DNA of 64,000 bases, taken from positions 1 through 64,000 of the forward strand of contig NZ_AJYK02000058.1 of assembly GCF_000286955.2 (NCBI RefSeq), written 5' to 3'. The notes under the pieces are model-generated. The model was not told where the DNA came from and ran no database searches. It saw only the letters and a list, made by a program, of their open reading frames with translations. Below, piece after piece: positions 35,296-45,400 of the stretch. This DNA is from Vibrio rumoiensis 1S-45 (GTDB lineage: Bacteria > Pseudomonadota > Gammaproteobacteria > Enterobacterales > Vibrionaceae). Position 1 is the stretch's first letter. Each line of letters starts with the position of its first letter. Made by a program: the position numbers and the translations under genes.

Positions 35296-36297
35296 ATGAG
35301 TGAACTTAAATCAGCCTTTGTTACTGGGGCAGGTGGCTTTATTGGACGACACTTAGTGCGCCAACTGTTGAAAGAAAATGTTCAAGTAACGGCATTAATG
35401 ATGAAAGGTGAACCAATTCCGGAAGGTTGGGGCGATAATGTCAAAACCGTAACGGGTGATGTTCGTCGTTTGGTTGAATTAGAACCAGAAATTGGTGCGG
35501 TTGATGCCATTTTTCATCTTGCTGCAGTAGTGGGTGATTGGGGTGCAAGACAAGAGCACATTGATATTACTGTGAAGGGTACTGAGCAAGCGATAGAACT
35601 TGCTTTAGCATGGGATGCACACTTTGTGGTCACAACCAGTGTGTGTGCTTATGCCAGCGTATTAGCAAAAGGTAAATTGGATGAAACTGATGCGGTTGGT
35701 ATTCCAAGTTCACCTTATGAGTTCTGCAAGCAAGAACAAGAGCGTGTCACAAAAGAAGCAGTTGCTCGTGGGCTGAAAGCTTCGATCATTCGCCCTGGTA
35801 ATGTATTCGGAGTCGAAAGTGGCCCTTGGGTAAACACCTTATTGGGTATGATGCGTGAAGAAAAACCATGCATGGTAGGCAATGGTGACTGGGACGCGGG
35901 GTTAGTCAATGTACACAACTTGGTGGCGATGCTGATTGCAGCTGCACGTTCTAAAAGCACTGGCGCAGAAATCTATAATGCTGCTGATGGGTTTGGTATT
36001 ACGTGGAAAGAATACATGCCACGCTTGGCTAAAGCGGCAAATGTACCAGCACCGAAGAGTGTACCATTATGGTTGGCTAAAATATTAGCCCCTACATTAG
36101 AATGGCTTGGGCATGTGACTAAGCGTAAAGAGCGCCCATTAATGACTCGCCAATCATTTCGATTAGTGGGTGGGCCGAATGAATTTTCAATAGCGAAAGC
36201 AGAACGTGAATTGGGGTATCGCCCAGTTATGAGTTTTGATGATTCAATGAAAGAGCTAGAGGCTTATTTCGCAAAAAATCCAAATAATGATACTTAG
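35296..36297 (+). CDS. NAD-dependent epimerase/dehydratase (extended SDR, 3-beta-HSD-like)
   Basis: 333 residues. Cofactor motif VTGAGGFIGRHLVRQLL (about 9-25), AAVVGDWGARQE (about 76), the catalytic YEFCKQEQE (about 140, YxxxK) and IIRPGNVFGVESGPW (about 165). This is an extended SDR of the 3-beta-hydroxysteroid dehydrogenase/epimerase class; the substrate is unknown. AAGGA precedes the ATG. It is divergently transcribed from an AraC regulator. No sugar or cell-wall genes are adjacent, so the pathway cannot be inferred. Confidence 0.8.
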   Translation: MSELKSAFVTGAGGFIGRHLVRQLLKENVQVTALMMKGEPIPEGWGDNVKTVTGDVRRLVELEPEIGAVDAIFHLAAVVGDWGARQEHIDITVKGTEQAIELALAWDAHFVVTTSVCAYASVLAKGKLDETDAVGIPSSPYEFCKQEQERVTKEAVARGLKASIIRPGNVFGVESGPWVNTLLGMMREEKPCMVGNGDWDAGLVNVHNLVAMLIAAARSKSTGAEIYNAADGFGITWKEYMPRLAKAANVPAPKSVPLWLAKILAPTLEWLGHVTKRKERPLMTRQSFRLVGGPNEFSIAKAERELGYRPVMSFDDSMKELEAYFAKNPNNDT

Positions 36298-36499
36298 CAT
36301 GTCATCTCAATAATTTGATGTTTATTGTTAATATTAAAGAGAGGCTACTTGATGAGATCTCTTCATTTTTCTGCTTATTTTAACAGGTTTATTCTTAGAT
36401 AAGAATGTATAGCTTGTTTGGGGTAGTTTGTTGAAAAAAGTAGTTCTTTTCTTACCGTGAAAAGCCTGATTCAGGTGCTATATTAAATTAGCGTTGTAA

Positions 36500-36547
36500 A
36501 AAGGTTCATGGTTTATGTCTTTCAACGGACACCATGAACCTTTTTTG
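36500..36547. terminator. bidirectional terminator between the epimerase and cueP genes
   Basis: AAAGGTTCATGGT (36500-36512) pairs perfectly over 13 bp with ACCATGAACCTTT (36531-36543). T-runs follow on both strands, serving the convergent epimerase and cueP genes. Confidence 0.8.
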
Positions 36548-36556
36548 ATCAAGTGA

Positions 36557-37078
36557 TTAGCTTAACTTCATGGTTGTGATACAAGTTGGAGCATTGTCGA
36601 CGGTACTCAACACTTGGGTGCTGGTTTTATCATTATAAGTAAAGGTGACTTGTAACCTTTGGCGATCTTTTGGCATCCAAAGATCAATAAACCCATCTTT
36701 TTGAGTAGTGACTTGGCCATATTTCAAGACTTGATTGGTTTCTAAATCAACAATCTTAACCTGCATGGTTTTTTCAACCATTTCACCTTGGCAACCTGTT
36801 GGAACATGGTAAGTGCAACCGTGGGTTTGATACTCGTACGGCGCAATAGACAACAAATGTTGATCGTTGGTAGGTATTTTGATTTGGCTGCCATCATCAA
36901 ACTTTGCAACCAGTTCATTCGGTAAAACCTGAATAGAAGCCGTGCCTTTACCATGATAGCTGTGTGCTTTTTCTAAGGCTTGGGGAGCCGTTAAGTTTTT
37001 AAATGAGTCTGCTTCATTTGCAAATGCAGAAACAGAAATAACAGCGCTCAATAGAGCGAATAATGAAAGTACTTTCAT
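36557..37078 (-). CDS. cueP: CueP-type periplasmic copper-binding protein
   Basis: 173 residues with a signal peptide (cleavage near SAFA, about 20). The body matches CueP: LLSIAPYEYQTHGCTYHVPTGCQGE (about 80-105) with its two Cys and His residues, DGFIDLWMPKDRQ (about 130), and the final TCITTMKL carrying the third Cys. CueP binds copper in the periplasm and, in Salmonella, is under CueR control. Here it is the second gene behind a MerR-type promoter, after a small Cys-containing periplasmic protein. AGGA precedes the ATG. Confidence 0.8.
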   Translation of the reverse strand: MKVLSLFALLSAVISVSAFANEADSFKNLTAPQALEKAHSYHGKGTASIQVLPNELVAKFDDGSQIKIPTNDQHLLSIAPYEYQTHGCTYHVPTGCQGEMVEKTMQVKIVDLETNQVLKYGQVTTQKDGFIDLWMPKDRQRLQVTFTYNDKTSTQVLSTVDNAPTCITTMKLS

Positions 37079-37190
37079 GGCTTTTTCCTAAATAATCTAA
37101 ATTGATGACCAGTAAACGTTTCAATTAACGTTTGTGGTGCTTGTTTTCACGCGGTTTTCTTTCAACCACAAAATGATTTAATAATTTGAT

Positions 37191-37595
37191 TTAAAATGAA
37201 AAAGATTGAATGGGAGGTCTTGAAAGTGGTGGCGATGTAATGGAGTGAGAGCTTGGCTCTGACGTAGGGTTCAAAATTGGCTTATTTAATTCAAGTGAAA
37301 GCGCATCAAGCGAAGATACTGCGATAACACTGGTACTGCAAGATGGGCAATGGTTGCCTTTTATCGATTGTGTATTGTGACAATCTATAGCGTTCGCATC
37401 CAAGCTAGAGGCCTGTTCTGGCTTTGAACTCGACTTTTCTACTTTTTTGAGCGGTGGGCTCTGCATGTTTTGACAACCTGATTGAGCATTTGCACCGAGA
37501 CCATTCACGATATTTTGCGTGTAACCGACCCCTGACCACATCAGTGTCAGAATGGTTACTAGCGAAATGAATATTTGTTGAAATGGTTTGTGCAT
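37191..37595 (-). CDS. small secreted protein with HCPSC motif, first gene of the copper operon
   Basis: 134 residues from ATG 37595 (an in-frame TTG lies at 37601). The N-terminal signal is about residues 6-28. The mature part is Ser/Pro-rich with SGCQNMQ, DCHNTQ and NHCPSCSTS as possible metal ligands, and it ends SPPLSRPPIQSF, like DUF2946/CopL-type proteins. From memory V. cholerae has a comparable two-gene periplasmic copper-tolerance operon (VCA0261-VCA0260). A MerR-type promoter with a 19-bp spacer stands about 40 bases upstream, and cueP follows, so copper defence is the likely role. Confidence 0.65.
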   Translation of the reverse strand: MHKPFQQIFISLVTILTLMWSGVGYTQNIVNGLGANAQSGCQNMQSPPLKKVEKSSSKPEQASSLDANAIDCHNTQSIKGNHCPSCSTSVIAVSSLDALSLELNKPILNPTSEPSSHSITSPPLSRPPIQSFSF

Positions 37596-37637
37596 ACTCA
37601 ATCTAAGTTTATGAAGTAAGACGATAAAAGTTGCTCA

Positions 37638-37668
37638 AGTATAAAGGTTGCCACTAGGGTAAGGTCAA
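37638..37668 (-). promoter_or_regulatory. MerR/CueR-type promoter of the cueP operon
   Basis: On the minus strand TTGACC (37668-37663) and TATACT (37643-37638) are separated by 19 bases, the over-long spacer characteristic of MerR-family promoters. The spacer holds an imperfect dyad TTACC-N5-GGCAA. The left half, GACCTTACC, resembles known CueR sites; the outer right half departs from symmetry. Confidence 0.6.
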
Positions 37669-37710
37669 TGTTTTTTTGAATATTAATTGATGGGGGCTAT
37701 CTTTTAAGCA

Positions 37711-38226
37711 TCACACTTGAAACTTACTTTTATCACCAATATCAAAGTGAAAGGGTTGGCGGAACTTGGCAATGCCAATGGTAAAAAGCAAAAGTGCTGA
37801 CAATCCTGAACTTAAGTAGAGCAAAGGTATCCAGATAGGCAGTGCGAAACATACCCAGAAAAGGACTAAGACAAAAGGGGTGATACGAATTAATCGAATA
37901 CGGAAGCAATAATATTCTTTAATCGACAATCCACACCAAGACACCAAACTTGCTCCGATGGCAATTTCAGGAAAGAGGTTTGCCATGAATAAGCACACCG
38001 CGAAGATCGCGCAGCCTTGAATAAACCAGCGTATGGTTTTGTCATAAAGGTGAACGCAGGCACTGGCAATCAGCGCGCTAGTGATTAAAAGTGGAATACC
38101 AAATTGAAGTAAGCCAAAGCCTAAACATGCAACGGCGAAGGCTGAAACTAAAAAGCTAAAGCGGTACAACGCCACCGTGGTGTAGTCGATGCGATCTAAC
38201 TTTTCTTCAATATGAATATCAGCCAT
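37711..38226 (-). CDS. DUF2301-like integral membrane protein
   Basis: 171 residues with four or five hydrophobic helices, the motif SWCGLSIKEYYCFRI near residue 95 and the ending KFRQPFHFDIGDKSKFQ, which I associate with the uncharacterised DUF2301/COG5413 membrane family. No function known. It is not part of the copper operon: it lies upstream of the MerR-type promoter. The RBS is weak. Confidence 0.65.
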   Translation of the reverse strand: MADIHIEEKLDRIDYTTVALYRFSFLVSAFAVACLGFGLLQFGIPLLITSALIASACVHLYDKTIRWFIQGCAIFAVCLFMANLFPEIAIGASLVSWCGLSIKEYYCFRIRLIRITPFVLVLFWVCFALPIWIPLLYLSSGLSALLLFTIGIAKFRQPFHFDIGDKSKFQV

Positions 38227-38318
38227 GCGAGTTCTCGATTAGGTGTGAATTAGGAATATTGATGAGCCGATATTCAGTATAAACATCGGCTCTTGTTAGC
38301 GACCTTCACTTAGGTTAA

Positions 38319-39251
38319 TTATAGACGTTGAATGAAATCCAATGCGCCTGTAATCGCCGCCACTTGAGCGCGGTTACACTCATCATCGGTCACTTTAGGG
38401 CTGTCTGGATACACTTCTGTGGTGGTGCAATACGTGCAATCTGTAAAGCCTGCACACAAGCCTAATTGAACCAGTGGATAATTAATCACGCCTTCTTGAG
38501 TCACATCAGAACCAATAATTTGATTGTTTTCATCGGCAGGCGCAATGTGGGTGACTTGACGCACCGAATCAATGATCGCTTTTTGCAATTCATCATCTTC
38601 TTTCTCGGTATCGCCAACGGTGTAAAAACCATCTGGAATTGAGCCTTTTACATACTCGATGCCATCACGAGCGGCCAGTGCTGGGCGAAACTCAAGCTCA
38701 TCAGTATCGGTGGTTTCGTGTAGATCAATATGCGCCAGAATAGACATGCCTAAATCTGCAACCATTTGCATGACAGCTGCCGATTCTTGGGCGGGACTAT
38801 TGGCAATAAAGTTGCGGTTAGGATCAAGCGCTTCCGGGTTCCAACGGTTGATGGTTTCATATCCCCAAGGGCTAACACAAGGCGCGATGACGATATTGAA
38901 TGCATCTTGGTAGTGCGCTGCTTCACTTTGAGCAAACAGCAATGCGCCATGAACACCACTGGTTTCATAACCATGCACGCCACCGGTGACTAAAACGGTC
39001 GGTTTATCGGCACTCCATGAACGAGTTTTTAATGCGAATAATGGGTAACGGTCTTCACCCACAGGGTTGTTGTCGTAATGCAATTGCCCATATTGGAAAA
39101 CATCAAAATTGGCTTTCAATGCTTCAATTTTTGGCACCACTTCTTCAAAGTAAGAGCGTTTAACCGTGGTTTGCTCAAGCCATTGACGCTTTTCTGTTGC
39201 GCCCCACTTTTGCCCCGGAATACCAATTGGAAATGCATTTTCGACGTTCAT
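38319..39251 (-). CDS. M14-family metallocarboxypeptidase / deacylase
   Basis: 310 residues without a signal peptide. VLVTGGVHGYETSGVHGALL (about 85-104) has the His and Glu zinc ligands (HGYE), DPNRNF (about 142) the substrate-binding Arg, and AHIDLHETTDTDE (about 172-184) the third zinc ligand His. This is the AstE/M14 fold found in carboxypeptidases and succinylglutamate desuccinylases. Substrate unknown. AAGGA precedes the start. Probably monocistronic. Confidence 0.8.
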   Translation of the reverse strand: MNVENAFPIGIPGQKWGATEKRQWLEQTTVKRSYFEEVVPKIEALKANFDVFQYGQLHYDNNPVGEDRYPLFALKTRSWSADKPTVLVTGGVHGYETSGVHGALLFAQSEAAHYQDAFNIVIAPCVSPWGYETINRWNPEALDPNRNFIANSPAQESAAVMQMVADLGMSILAHIDLHETTDTDELEFRPALAARDGIEYVKGSIPDGFYTVGDTEKEDDELQKAIIDSVRQVTHIAPADENNQIIGSDVTQEGVINYPLVQLGLCAGFTDCTYCTTTEVYPDSPKVTDDECNRAQVAAITGALDFIQRL

Positions 39252-39306
39252 GGAGTATCCTTTTTAGAGTGATGATATTTCTATTAGTATCAGCCAATCT
39301 TAGCAC

Positions 39307-39330
39307 TTTGAAGTCACTTGGGTATATAAG
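39307..39330. repeat. dispersed vibrio-type intergenic repeat, copy A
   Basis: TTTGAAGTCACTTGGGTATA (39307-39326) matches 55291-55310 at 19 of 20 bases. It sits between divergent genes, just before the RBS of the broken DUF6279 gene. I recall GAAGTCACTTGGGTATA as a common intergenic motif in vibrios. Confidence 0.5.
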
Positions 39331-39337
39331 GGAAATC

Positions 39338-40183
39338 ATGTTTAGACGATGGATATTAGTCGTGGTTTTAATGAGCTTGAGTGCTTGTTCTTCAACACAG
39401 TTTTTTTATGACCGTTTAGATTGGATGGTGGCACAATATGTTGATCGATACGTGACTTTAAATGATGATCAAGAGAGCCAGTTAAAGCAGTCGGTTAATG
39501 ATGTAAAACAGTGGCATCGTGAACATCAATTACCTCAATATATCGACAATATTGATCACTTACTTACCCTTAAGCCATCCGAGGCCAATGCTGAAAAAGT
39601 GCAACAGTAGTATCAAACCATCAAGGACTTTTCAACACAGATCGCCACTCAATCGATGCCACACTTATACCAACTCTTTCTCACGTTAGATCAAGACCAA
39701 GCCGATGAGTTGTTCACCTCTCTTCAAGAAAAATATCAAGAAGATTACGAGGATGATAAAGACCTTTCAGAGGCGGATAGCCGCAAAAAGTCCCAAAAAA
39801 GAATGACAGAAAGAGTCGAAGACTGGATAGGGGATTTAACACCGGAACAAATGGAATTGGTTAAACAATGGAGCTTATCTCGCCCATTAATGAGGCAAGA
39901 CTGGTATCAACAGCAACTGATCAATAAATCCGAATTGCAGGTATTGTATCTACAGCGCAATGATTCCAAGGCGTTTCAGCAGAAATTCACGAGTACATTA
40001 CTCCACCCAGAACAGTTTTATCCCGAGGCTTTGAACCGCAAATTACAAAAAAATCGAGCATTAACTTATGCAATGTTTGCTCAGGTGATTCAAGGTATGA
40101 CAGATAAACAACTTAAGCACTATCACGAAAAACTACGAGAGTGGCGTGAGACGTTTGAAGCGTTACAAGAAAATAGCAAATGA
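39338..40183 (+). pseudogene. DUF6279-type lipoprotein gene interrupted by one amber codon
   Basis: From ATG 39338 (AAGGGA upstream) the frame encodes a lipoprotein signal with lipobox LSAC and FFYDRLDWMVAQYVDRY, the DUF6279 hallmark. A TAG occurs at codon 91 (39608-39610). The same frame then stays open for 190 more codons to 40183 with the expected helical, Gln-rich sequence (EKYQEDYEDD, GDLTPEQMELVKQWS). The length matches an intact ~281-residue protein, so this is a single nonsense change, CAG-to-TAG being the simplest, or a sequencing error. The downstream half has no clear RBS. Confidence 0.75.
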
Positions 40184-40184
40184 A

Positions 40185-40223
40185 TACCCAAGTAACACCA
40201 TGAACATTTGGGTTACTTGGGTA
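40185..40223. repeat. inverted repeat related to the dispersed GTCACTTGGGTA motif, copy C
   Basis: TACCCAAGTAAC (40185-40196) and GTTACTTGGGTA (40212-40223) form a 12-bp perfect stem with a 15-base loop between convergent genes. Each arm contains the core ACTTGGGTA found in the other two copies. No U-tract follows on the plus strand. Confidence 0.5.
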
Positions 40224-40246
40224 ATGGTATTTAATATTAAGCCCTT

Positions 40247-43039
40247 TTATTTCTTTGGTGTTAATAGAGCTTCAAGCGACAAACTACCTTCACCAAATTG
40301 CTGTTCAAATGCTTGAGATAAATCACTCGCGCTTATGGTTTGAATAAACGAGTTGGGATCTTGTAAGACATGAAAATCATAACCATGAATTAAATAACGT
40401 TGAATAAAGGCGGTATATTGCTTTTGATCGGCAACCAATGGCGCTAAATCGGCAGCCAATTGCTTACCCACGCTGCTCGTTTCCTGTGTGGTAATGCCTT
40501 GATGTAATTGTTCAATAACATCTTTAAATGCTTGTTGAATGTTTGTGACTTGTTTAGGAGCAGCCCAAACGAGAAATGCCCAGTCTTGATATTGTTCCTC
40601 ATCAGCAAAGAAGGCGAGCACATTCGGTGAATAATCTAAACTTAGATCTTCTCTTAAGCTTTGGGTTAAACGCTGCTTAATAATACGGCTCAGCATGTCA
40701 TTTATGAAAATATCTTTGGTGCTTCTTGCTAAAGGCTGATTACTGAGTGTTCTTAGCAGTACCAGCGAGCTATTCTCATTGTTATAAGGGGCGATCGTTA
40801 AAAGCCTAGAGTGTTGGTTATAATTTGGGTTATAGCTAACGTCTTTGGATGGTTCTAAAGGAAAATTAGCCGCATATTGGCGCAATAAAGGCGCTAATTG
40901 TTTCTTATCAAGATCGGCAATAATCACCAGCTTGTTATTGCGATTTTGGGTGAATAGTATCTGGTGTGTCTGTTTGATTTGTTCTGCTGTTATAGTAGAT
41001 ATATCCTCGAATGAGACGAGATGTCGGTAACTTTCCTTGGGAAAAACATGGTTTTCAAACTCTATATCAAATAGACCGGCCGGAGATTGAAACATTATTT
41101 TTTTTGCTTGAATGCTTTGTTGCTTCACTGCTTTTAGTTGAACGTCAGACACTCGAATATCGGTTAGCGCAGTGTATAAAGTAGCAAAACTATCGGCGAG
41201 AGAATCTTGAGGTGTTGAGATGGTTATACCTTGACAGGTATAGGTCGAATAAGGGCTGACGGCAATATTACGGCTACGTAGTTTGTATTGTAATTGGGAA
41301 CCATTTAACTGCCCAATACCACTTCGGATGATCGTTGGAATAAATACTTCAAAGGTTGGGAATAATTCAGGTGGCAATGCCGCTTTTCCGCCTAAACCTG
41401 AGTACGCGATATTCACCTCTTTACCAGCATTTCTATCGCGTAAATACCACACTTCTAAGCCATTGCTTAAGGTCCAAATTGTCATATTAGGGTTTTGAGG
41501 GTCGATACGCTCGTGAGTGATAGTCCCAATGGTTTTAGGCTGATTGAAATCCTTATCACTCTCAGTAAATAACGGCTTTTCACCTGCTTGGGCTAATTGT
41601 GATGTTAGGGTAGGTAATGTGGCGTTAAGCGCGGTGACGTTTTCGGTTTTACTTGCGCCAATCGTTAATATTTTTGGTTGTGCTAACAACTGATCTAAAT
41701 GCGTATTGATCACAGAGACATCAGTATTGGCAATAAATAAAGTAAGGTTATTTTTATAATCGGCTTTTGATTGTGGCATTTGATTCATTCTAATGGAATG
41801 AGCCATACCATTCGCATGCTCGGTTGCGGTTTGTTTTTCCCAATTTTGGTCTGCAGTATCTAATGTTTGTTGATAGCCACTCATAATATTATTCAGTTCG
41901 GTTTGGCTGACACCGTGATCTCGCAGTGAGGTGATAACAGAAATTAATTGAGCTTGTATTTCTTGGCGATCTTGCTCTGCAAAACTGACTTGGATCTGCG
42001 AATAGCGTTGACCTTCCAGCCAGTAATCACCGGTGTAGGTTTGTTGGATAGCCAAACCATGATCAATGAATGTGCTGTTAAGGCGCTGATAGATCAATTG
42101 GTAAGCAACATCATCTCTCCAATAGAAGGTTTGATCGCCTAATGTTACCCAGCGGCTCTTTCCGCGTGGAATTAACAAGCCGAAGCTCGCGGAATCATAA
42201 GGCCCAATTGGAGCCACAAAGTTTTGGTTATTATAATGAAGGTCATCGATATTAACGATGGCTTCTGCCTTGGCATCTGATTCGGTAGTAGTTGATGCCC
42301 AATTTGAAAAATGTTTGCTAATTAAGGCATCGGCATCTGATGTTGAAAGATTGCCACTGATGATAATTTCGGTCCGTTGTGGTTGATACCAGGTTCGATA
42401 AAATTGTTTTAAGCCTTGCGCTGTGGTTGCCTGAATCGACGCTTTGGTTCCTAGAGGATCATGCTGAGCCAATGCAGTGTCGGTGATTAAATGATTATAA
42501 AGACTAAAATAGAATGGCTTATGTTCCGGTCGACGGAGTCGATACTCACCTAAAATGACACCTTTTTCTTTTTCCACTTCTGTTTCTGAGATCGTTAAAC
42601 CATCTGCAATATCTCTAAACCACAACATGCCTTGATCGAGCGTATCCTGATTGGGTAAATCCAATTTATACGTGGTTTGCACATAATCGGTGCTGGCATT
42701 GATGTCCGCCCCAAATGAGGCACCCGCTTTTTCAAAATCTTTAATGATTTGGTTTTCTTTAAAATGTTGACTACCGTTAAATGCCATATGTTCTAAAAAA
42801 TGGGCATAACCTTGTTGATTTATGGTTTCATTAATACTTCCAGTATGAACAATAAAACGAATGGATACGGGGGATTTACCATCATGGTAGATGTGGTATT
42901 TCAAACCATTGGGAAGTTGATTGGAAATCCAATCGGGATCATTTTTTATGGGTTGGGGTGACATCTGAGAAGTGGAGGCGCACGCCACCATTAACAGAAG
43001 TGAAATAATTGATGTGAACGCAATCTTGATCCTTTGCAT
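40247..43039 (-). CDS. M16 (pitrilysin-like) zinc peptidase, lipoprotein
   Basis: 930 residues. The N-terminal signal ends MVACAS, a lipobox-like site with Cys about 20. The inverted zinc motif HFLEHMAFNG (about 82-91, HxxEH) has its distal Glu in EVEKEKGVILGEYRL (about 150-165). Four M16 repeats follow, the second pair lacking the zinc site, as in full-length E. coli PqqL-type proteases (about 930 residues). It is a predicted envelope-anchored peptidase facing the periplasm; substrates unknown. Convergent with the broken lipoprotein gene and divergent from cpdB. Confidence 0.85.
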   Translation of the reverse strand: MQRIKIAFTSIISLLLMVACASTSQMSPQPIKNDPDWISNQLPNGLKYHIYHDGKSPVSIRFIVHTGSINETINQQGYAHFLEHMAFNGSQHFKENQIIKDFEKAGASFGADINASTDYVQTTYKLDLPNQDTLDQGMLWFRDIADGLTISETEVEKEKGVILGEYRLRRPEHKPFYFSLYNHLITDTALAQHDPLGTKASIQATTAQGLKQFYRTWYQPQRTEIIISGNLSTSDADALISKHFSNWASTTTESDAKAEAIVNIDDLHYNNQNFVAPIGPYDSASFGLLIPRGKSRWVTLGDQTFYWRDDVAYQLIYQRLNSTFIDHGLAIQQTYTGDYWLEGQRYSQIQVSFAEQDRQEIQAQLISVITSLRDHGVSQTELNNIMSGYQQTLDTADQNWEKQTATEHANGMAHSIRMNQMPQSKADYKNNLTLFIANTDVSVINTHLDQLLAQPKILTIGASKTENVTALNATLPTLTSQLAQAGEKPLFTESDKDFNQPKTIGTITHERIDPQNPNMTIWTLSNGLEVWYLRDRNAGKEVNIAYSGLGGKAALPPELFPTFEVFIPTIIRSGIGQLNGSQLQYKLRSRNIAVSPYSTYTCQGITISTPQDSLADSFATLYTALTDIRVSDVQLKAVKQQSIQAKKIMFQSPAGLFDIEFENHVFPKESYRHLVSFEDISTITAEQIKQTHQILFTQNRNNKLVIIADLDKKQLAPLLRQYAANFPLEPSKDVSYNPNYNQHSRLLTIAPYNNENSSLVLLRTLSNQPLARSTKDIFINDMLSRIIKQRLTQSLREDLSLDYSPNVLAFFADEEQYQDWAFLVWAAPKQVTNIQQAFKDVIEQLHQGITTQETSSVGKQLAADLAPLVADQKQYTAFIQRYLIHGYDFHVLQDPNSFIQTISASDLSQAFEQQFGEGSLSLEALLTPKK

Positions 43040-43332
43040 ATAAAAACCACTTAAAAGTTAAACGTGGCCTTAACTTACGTGATGGTGTCTTTTTTCAAAT
43101 GGTTACAGATGATGTTTTTTATTTTTGAGAAGAAAATAAACAAAGTATGTAATTCATAAATGTGTAAATTAACATGATTCGACAATTGCAAAATGGTGCA
43201 TCAGGCATTCGAGGTATTATTCATTAATTGAATAAGCTGTTGTATATCACATAAATTTAATGAAAGTGATCATAGAATTACCACCACTTGATACATACCT
43301 CTCATTCTTTTTCCCCCATTTTGGAGAGCTTA

Positions 43333-45294
43333 ATGAAAATCGTTCGTCACCCTCTTTCTCTTTCGGTTCTGGTCGGGATGATCAGCATCGCCAATCCAGC
43401 GTTTGCCGACACCATTAACCTGCGTGTCGTTGAAACGACTGATATTCACGCAAACGTGATGGATTATGATTATTACAAAGATAAACCGTCTGAAAAAATT
43501 GGCTTAGTACGTGCCGCGACGATAGTAAAACAAGCGCGCGATGAAGTGAAAAACAGCGTACTAGTCGATAATGGCGATTTAATTCAAGGCAGCCCAATGG
43601 GCGATTATGTGGCATCGAAAGGGTTAAAGCCGGGTGAAGTCCATCCTGTTTATAAAGCGATGAACCTGCTTGACTATGACGTGGGTAATATTGGAAACCA
43701 TGAGTTTAATTATGGGTTGGATTTTTTAGCAGAATCGACCAATGATGCCAAGTTTCCTTATGTAAATGCTAATGTGATGGATGCCAAAACGGGTAAAAAC
43801 TATTTTAATCCATACGTGATCAAGAAGTATCAATTTAAAGATACCGATGGACAATCGCATGAAATCAAGGTGGGTTATATTGGTTTTGTACCACCACAAA
43901 TCATGGTGTGGGATAAGAAAAATTTAACCGGGAAAGTGCAAGTTAACGACATCAAACAAACTGCTGAAACCTTTATTCCGAAAATGCGAGCTGAAGGGGC
44001 GGATGTGATCGTAGCCATTCCTCATTCCGGTATTTCAACCGATGAGTATCAACAAGGCGCGGAAAACTCGGTTTATTACCTCACGCAAGTAAAAGGTATT
44101 GATGCGATTACTTTTGGGCATTCCCATGCGGTTTTCCCAAGTAAAGAGTTTGCGAAAGTGCCAGGAGCCGATATTGCAAAAGGGACTATCAATGGTGTGC
44201 CTTCGGTGATGCCTGGTCGTTGGGGCAGCCATGTTGGTGTGATTGATTTAGTGCTTGAGCAAAAAGAAAGTAAGTGGGGAGTCACTAACGGTAAAGCGGT
44301 TGCACGCCCTATTTATGATGTTAACAATAAGAAATCTCTTGCGGCTGAAGATAACGATTTAAAAAGTGCGCTTGAGCATGATCATCAAGGCACTCGTGAT
44401 TTTGTTAATCAGCCAATCGGTAAAGCTAATGATGTGATGTACAGTTTCTTATCCTTGGTGCAAGACGACCCAACGGTGCAGATTGTTAACTTGGCTCAAC
44501 AAGATTACGTTGAACGTTTTATTCAAGGCGATCCTAATTTAGACGGCTTGCCTGTATTGTCTGCGGCAGCGCCGTTTAAAGCTGGTGGTCGCAAAAACGA
44601 TCCGGGTAACTTTACCGAAGTGGAATCGGGCAAGTTAACCTTCCGTAATGCAGCGGATTTGTATTTGTATCCAAATACCCTTGTCGCCATGAAAGTGAGT
44701 GGCGCAGAAGTAAAAGAATGGCTTGAATGTTCAGCTGGTCAATTTAACCAAATTGATCCTAACAGCAATAAACCACAAACCTTGATCAACTGGGATGGTT
44801 TCCGCACTTATAATTTTGATGTGATGGATGGGGTTAATTATCAAATTGATGTTACTCAGCCTGCAAAATACGATGGTGATTGCAAACTGATTAATAAAGA
44901 TGCCCAGCGTATTGTCGGGTTAACCTACCAAGGTCAACCGATTGATCCAAAGCAAACCTTTATTGTTGCCACTAATAACTACCGAGCGTACAGCGGTAAA
45001 TTTTCAGGAACAGGATCAGAGCACGTTGCGTTTGATTCACCCGATGAAAACCGCACAGTGGTAGCGGATTACATTTCTCGCGTCAGTAAAGAAAAGGGCG
45101 AAGTCACACCAAGTGCGGATAACAACTGGTCATTTGCTCCAATCAAAACTAAAGCGGATTTGAAAGTGCAATTTGAAACCTCACCAAGCGATACCGCAGC
45201 TAAGTTCATTAAAGATAAAGCTCAATACCCAATGACTAAAGTGGGAATGGATGATGTTGGTTTTGCGGTTTATCAAATCGATTTGAAGCAGTAG
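43333..45294 (+). CDS. cpdB: 2',3'-cyclic-nucleotide 2'-phosphodiesterase / 3'-nucleotidase
   Basis: About 653 residues from ATG 43333 (GGAGAG upstream; the longer frame from 43288 lacks an RBS). Signal peptide cleaved after AFA. The metallophosphatase domain has [17 protein letters not shown] (about 33-49), [19 protein letters not shown] (about 134) and FGHSHAVFP. The C-terminal 5'-nucleotidase domain has KTKAD-type ends typical of CpdB (E. coli 647). It hydrolyses 2',3'-cyclic nucleotides and 3'-AMP in the periplasm to scavenge nucleosides and phosphate. An (AAAAAG)n run and a terminator follow. Confidence 0.9.
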   Translation: MKIVRHPLSLSVLVGMISIANPAFADTINLRVVETTDIHANVMDYDYYKDKPSEKIGLVRAATIVKQARDEVKNSVLVDNGDLIQGSPMGDYVASKGLKPGEVHPVYKAMNLLDYDVGNIGNHEFNYGLDFLAESTNDAKFPYVNANVMDAKTGKNYFNPYVIKKYQFKDTDGQSHEIKVGYIGFVPPQIMVWDKKNLTGKVQVNDIKQTAETFIPKMRAEGADVIVAIPHSGISTDEYQQGAENSVYYLTQVKGIDAITFGHSHAVFPSKEFAKVPGADIAKGTINGVPSVMPGRWGSHVGVIDLVLEQKESKWGVTNGKAVARPIYDVNNKKSLAAEDNDLKSALEHDHQGTRDFVNQPIGKANDVMYSFLSLVQDDPTVQIVNLAQQDYVERFIQGDPNLDGLPVLSAAAPFKAGGRKNDPGNFTEVESGKLTFRNAADLYLYPNTLVAMKVSGAEVKEWLECSAGQFNQIDPNSNKPQTLINWDGFRTYNFDVMDGVNYQIDVTQPAKYDGDCKLINKDAQRIVGLTYQGQPIDPKQTFIVATNNYRAYSGKFSGTGSEHVAFDSPDENRTVVADYISRVSKEKGEVTPSADNNWSFAPIKTKADLKVQFETSPSDTAAKFIKDKAQYPMTKVGMDDVGFAVYQIDLKQ

Positions 45295-45310
45295 ATTGAT
45301 TCGTTTTTTT

Positions 45311-45333
45311 AAAAGAAAAAGAAAAAGAAAAAG
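45311..45333. repeat. A5G simple-sequence repeat
   Basis: About four consecutive copies of the hexamer AAAAAG lie 17 bases after the cpdB stop. Such tracts can slip, but this one is intergenic and no coding effect is expected. Confidence 0.7.
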
Positions 45334-45349
45334 TAAAACTTAAAAATAG

Positions 45350-45377
45350 AAGCACTGGCAGCCGTCAGTGCTTTTTG
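45350..45377 (+). terminator. terminator of cpdB
   Basis: AAGCACTG (45350-45357) pairs with CAGTGCTT (45365-45372) and is followed by TTTGTTTTTTG. Confidence 0.75.
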
Positions 45378-45400
45378 TTTTTTGTGATGGAAATAATTTA

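Noticed and set aside
43238-43250. CRP-like half-site (TCACA) upstream of cpdB
   Set aside because: Only one half matches; the other arm does not fit TGTGA at the right spacing.
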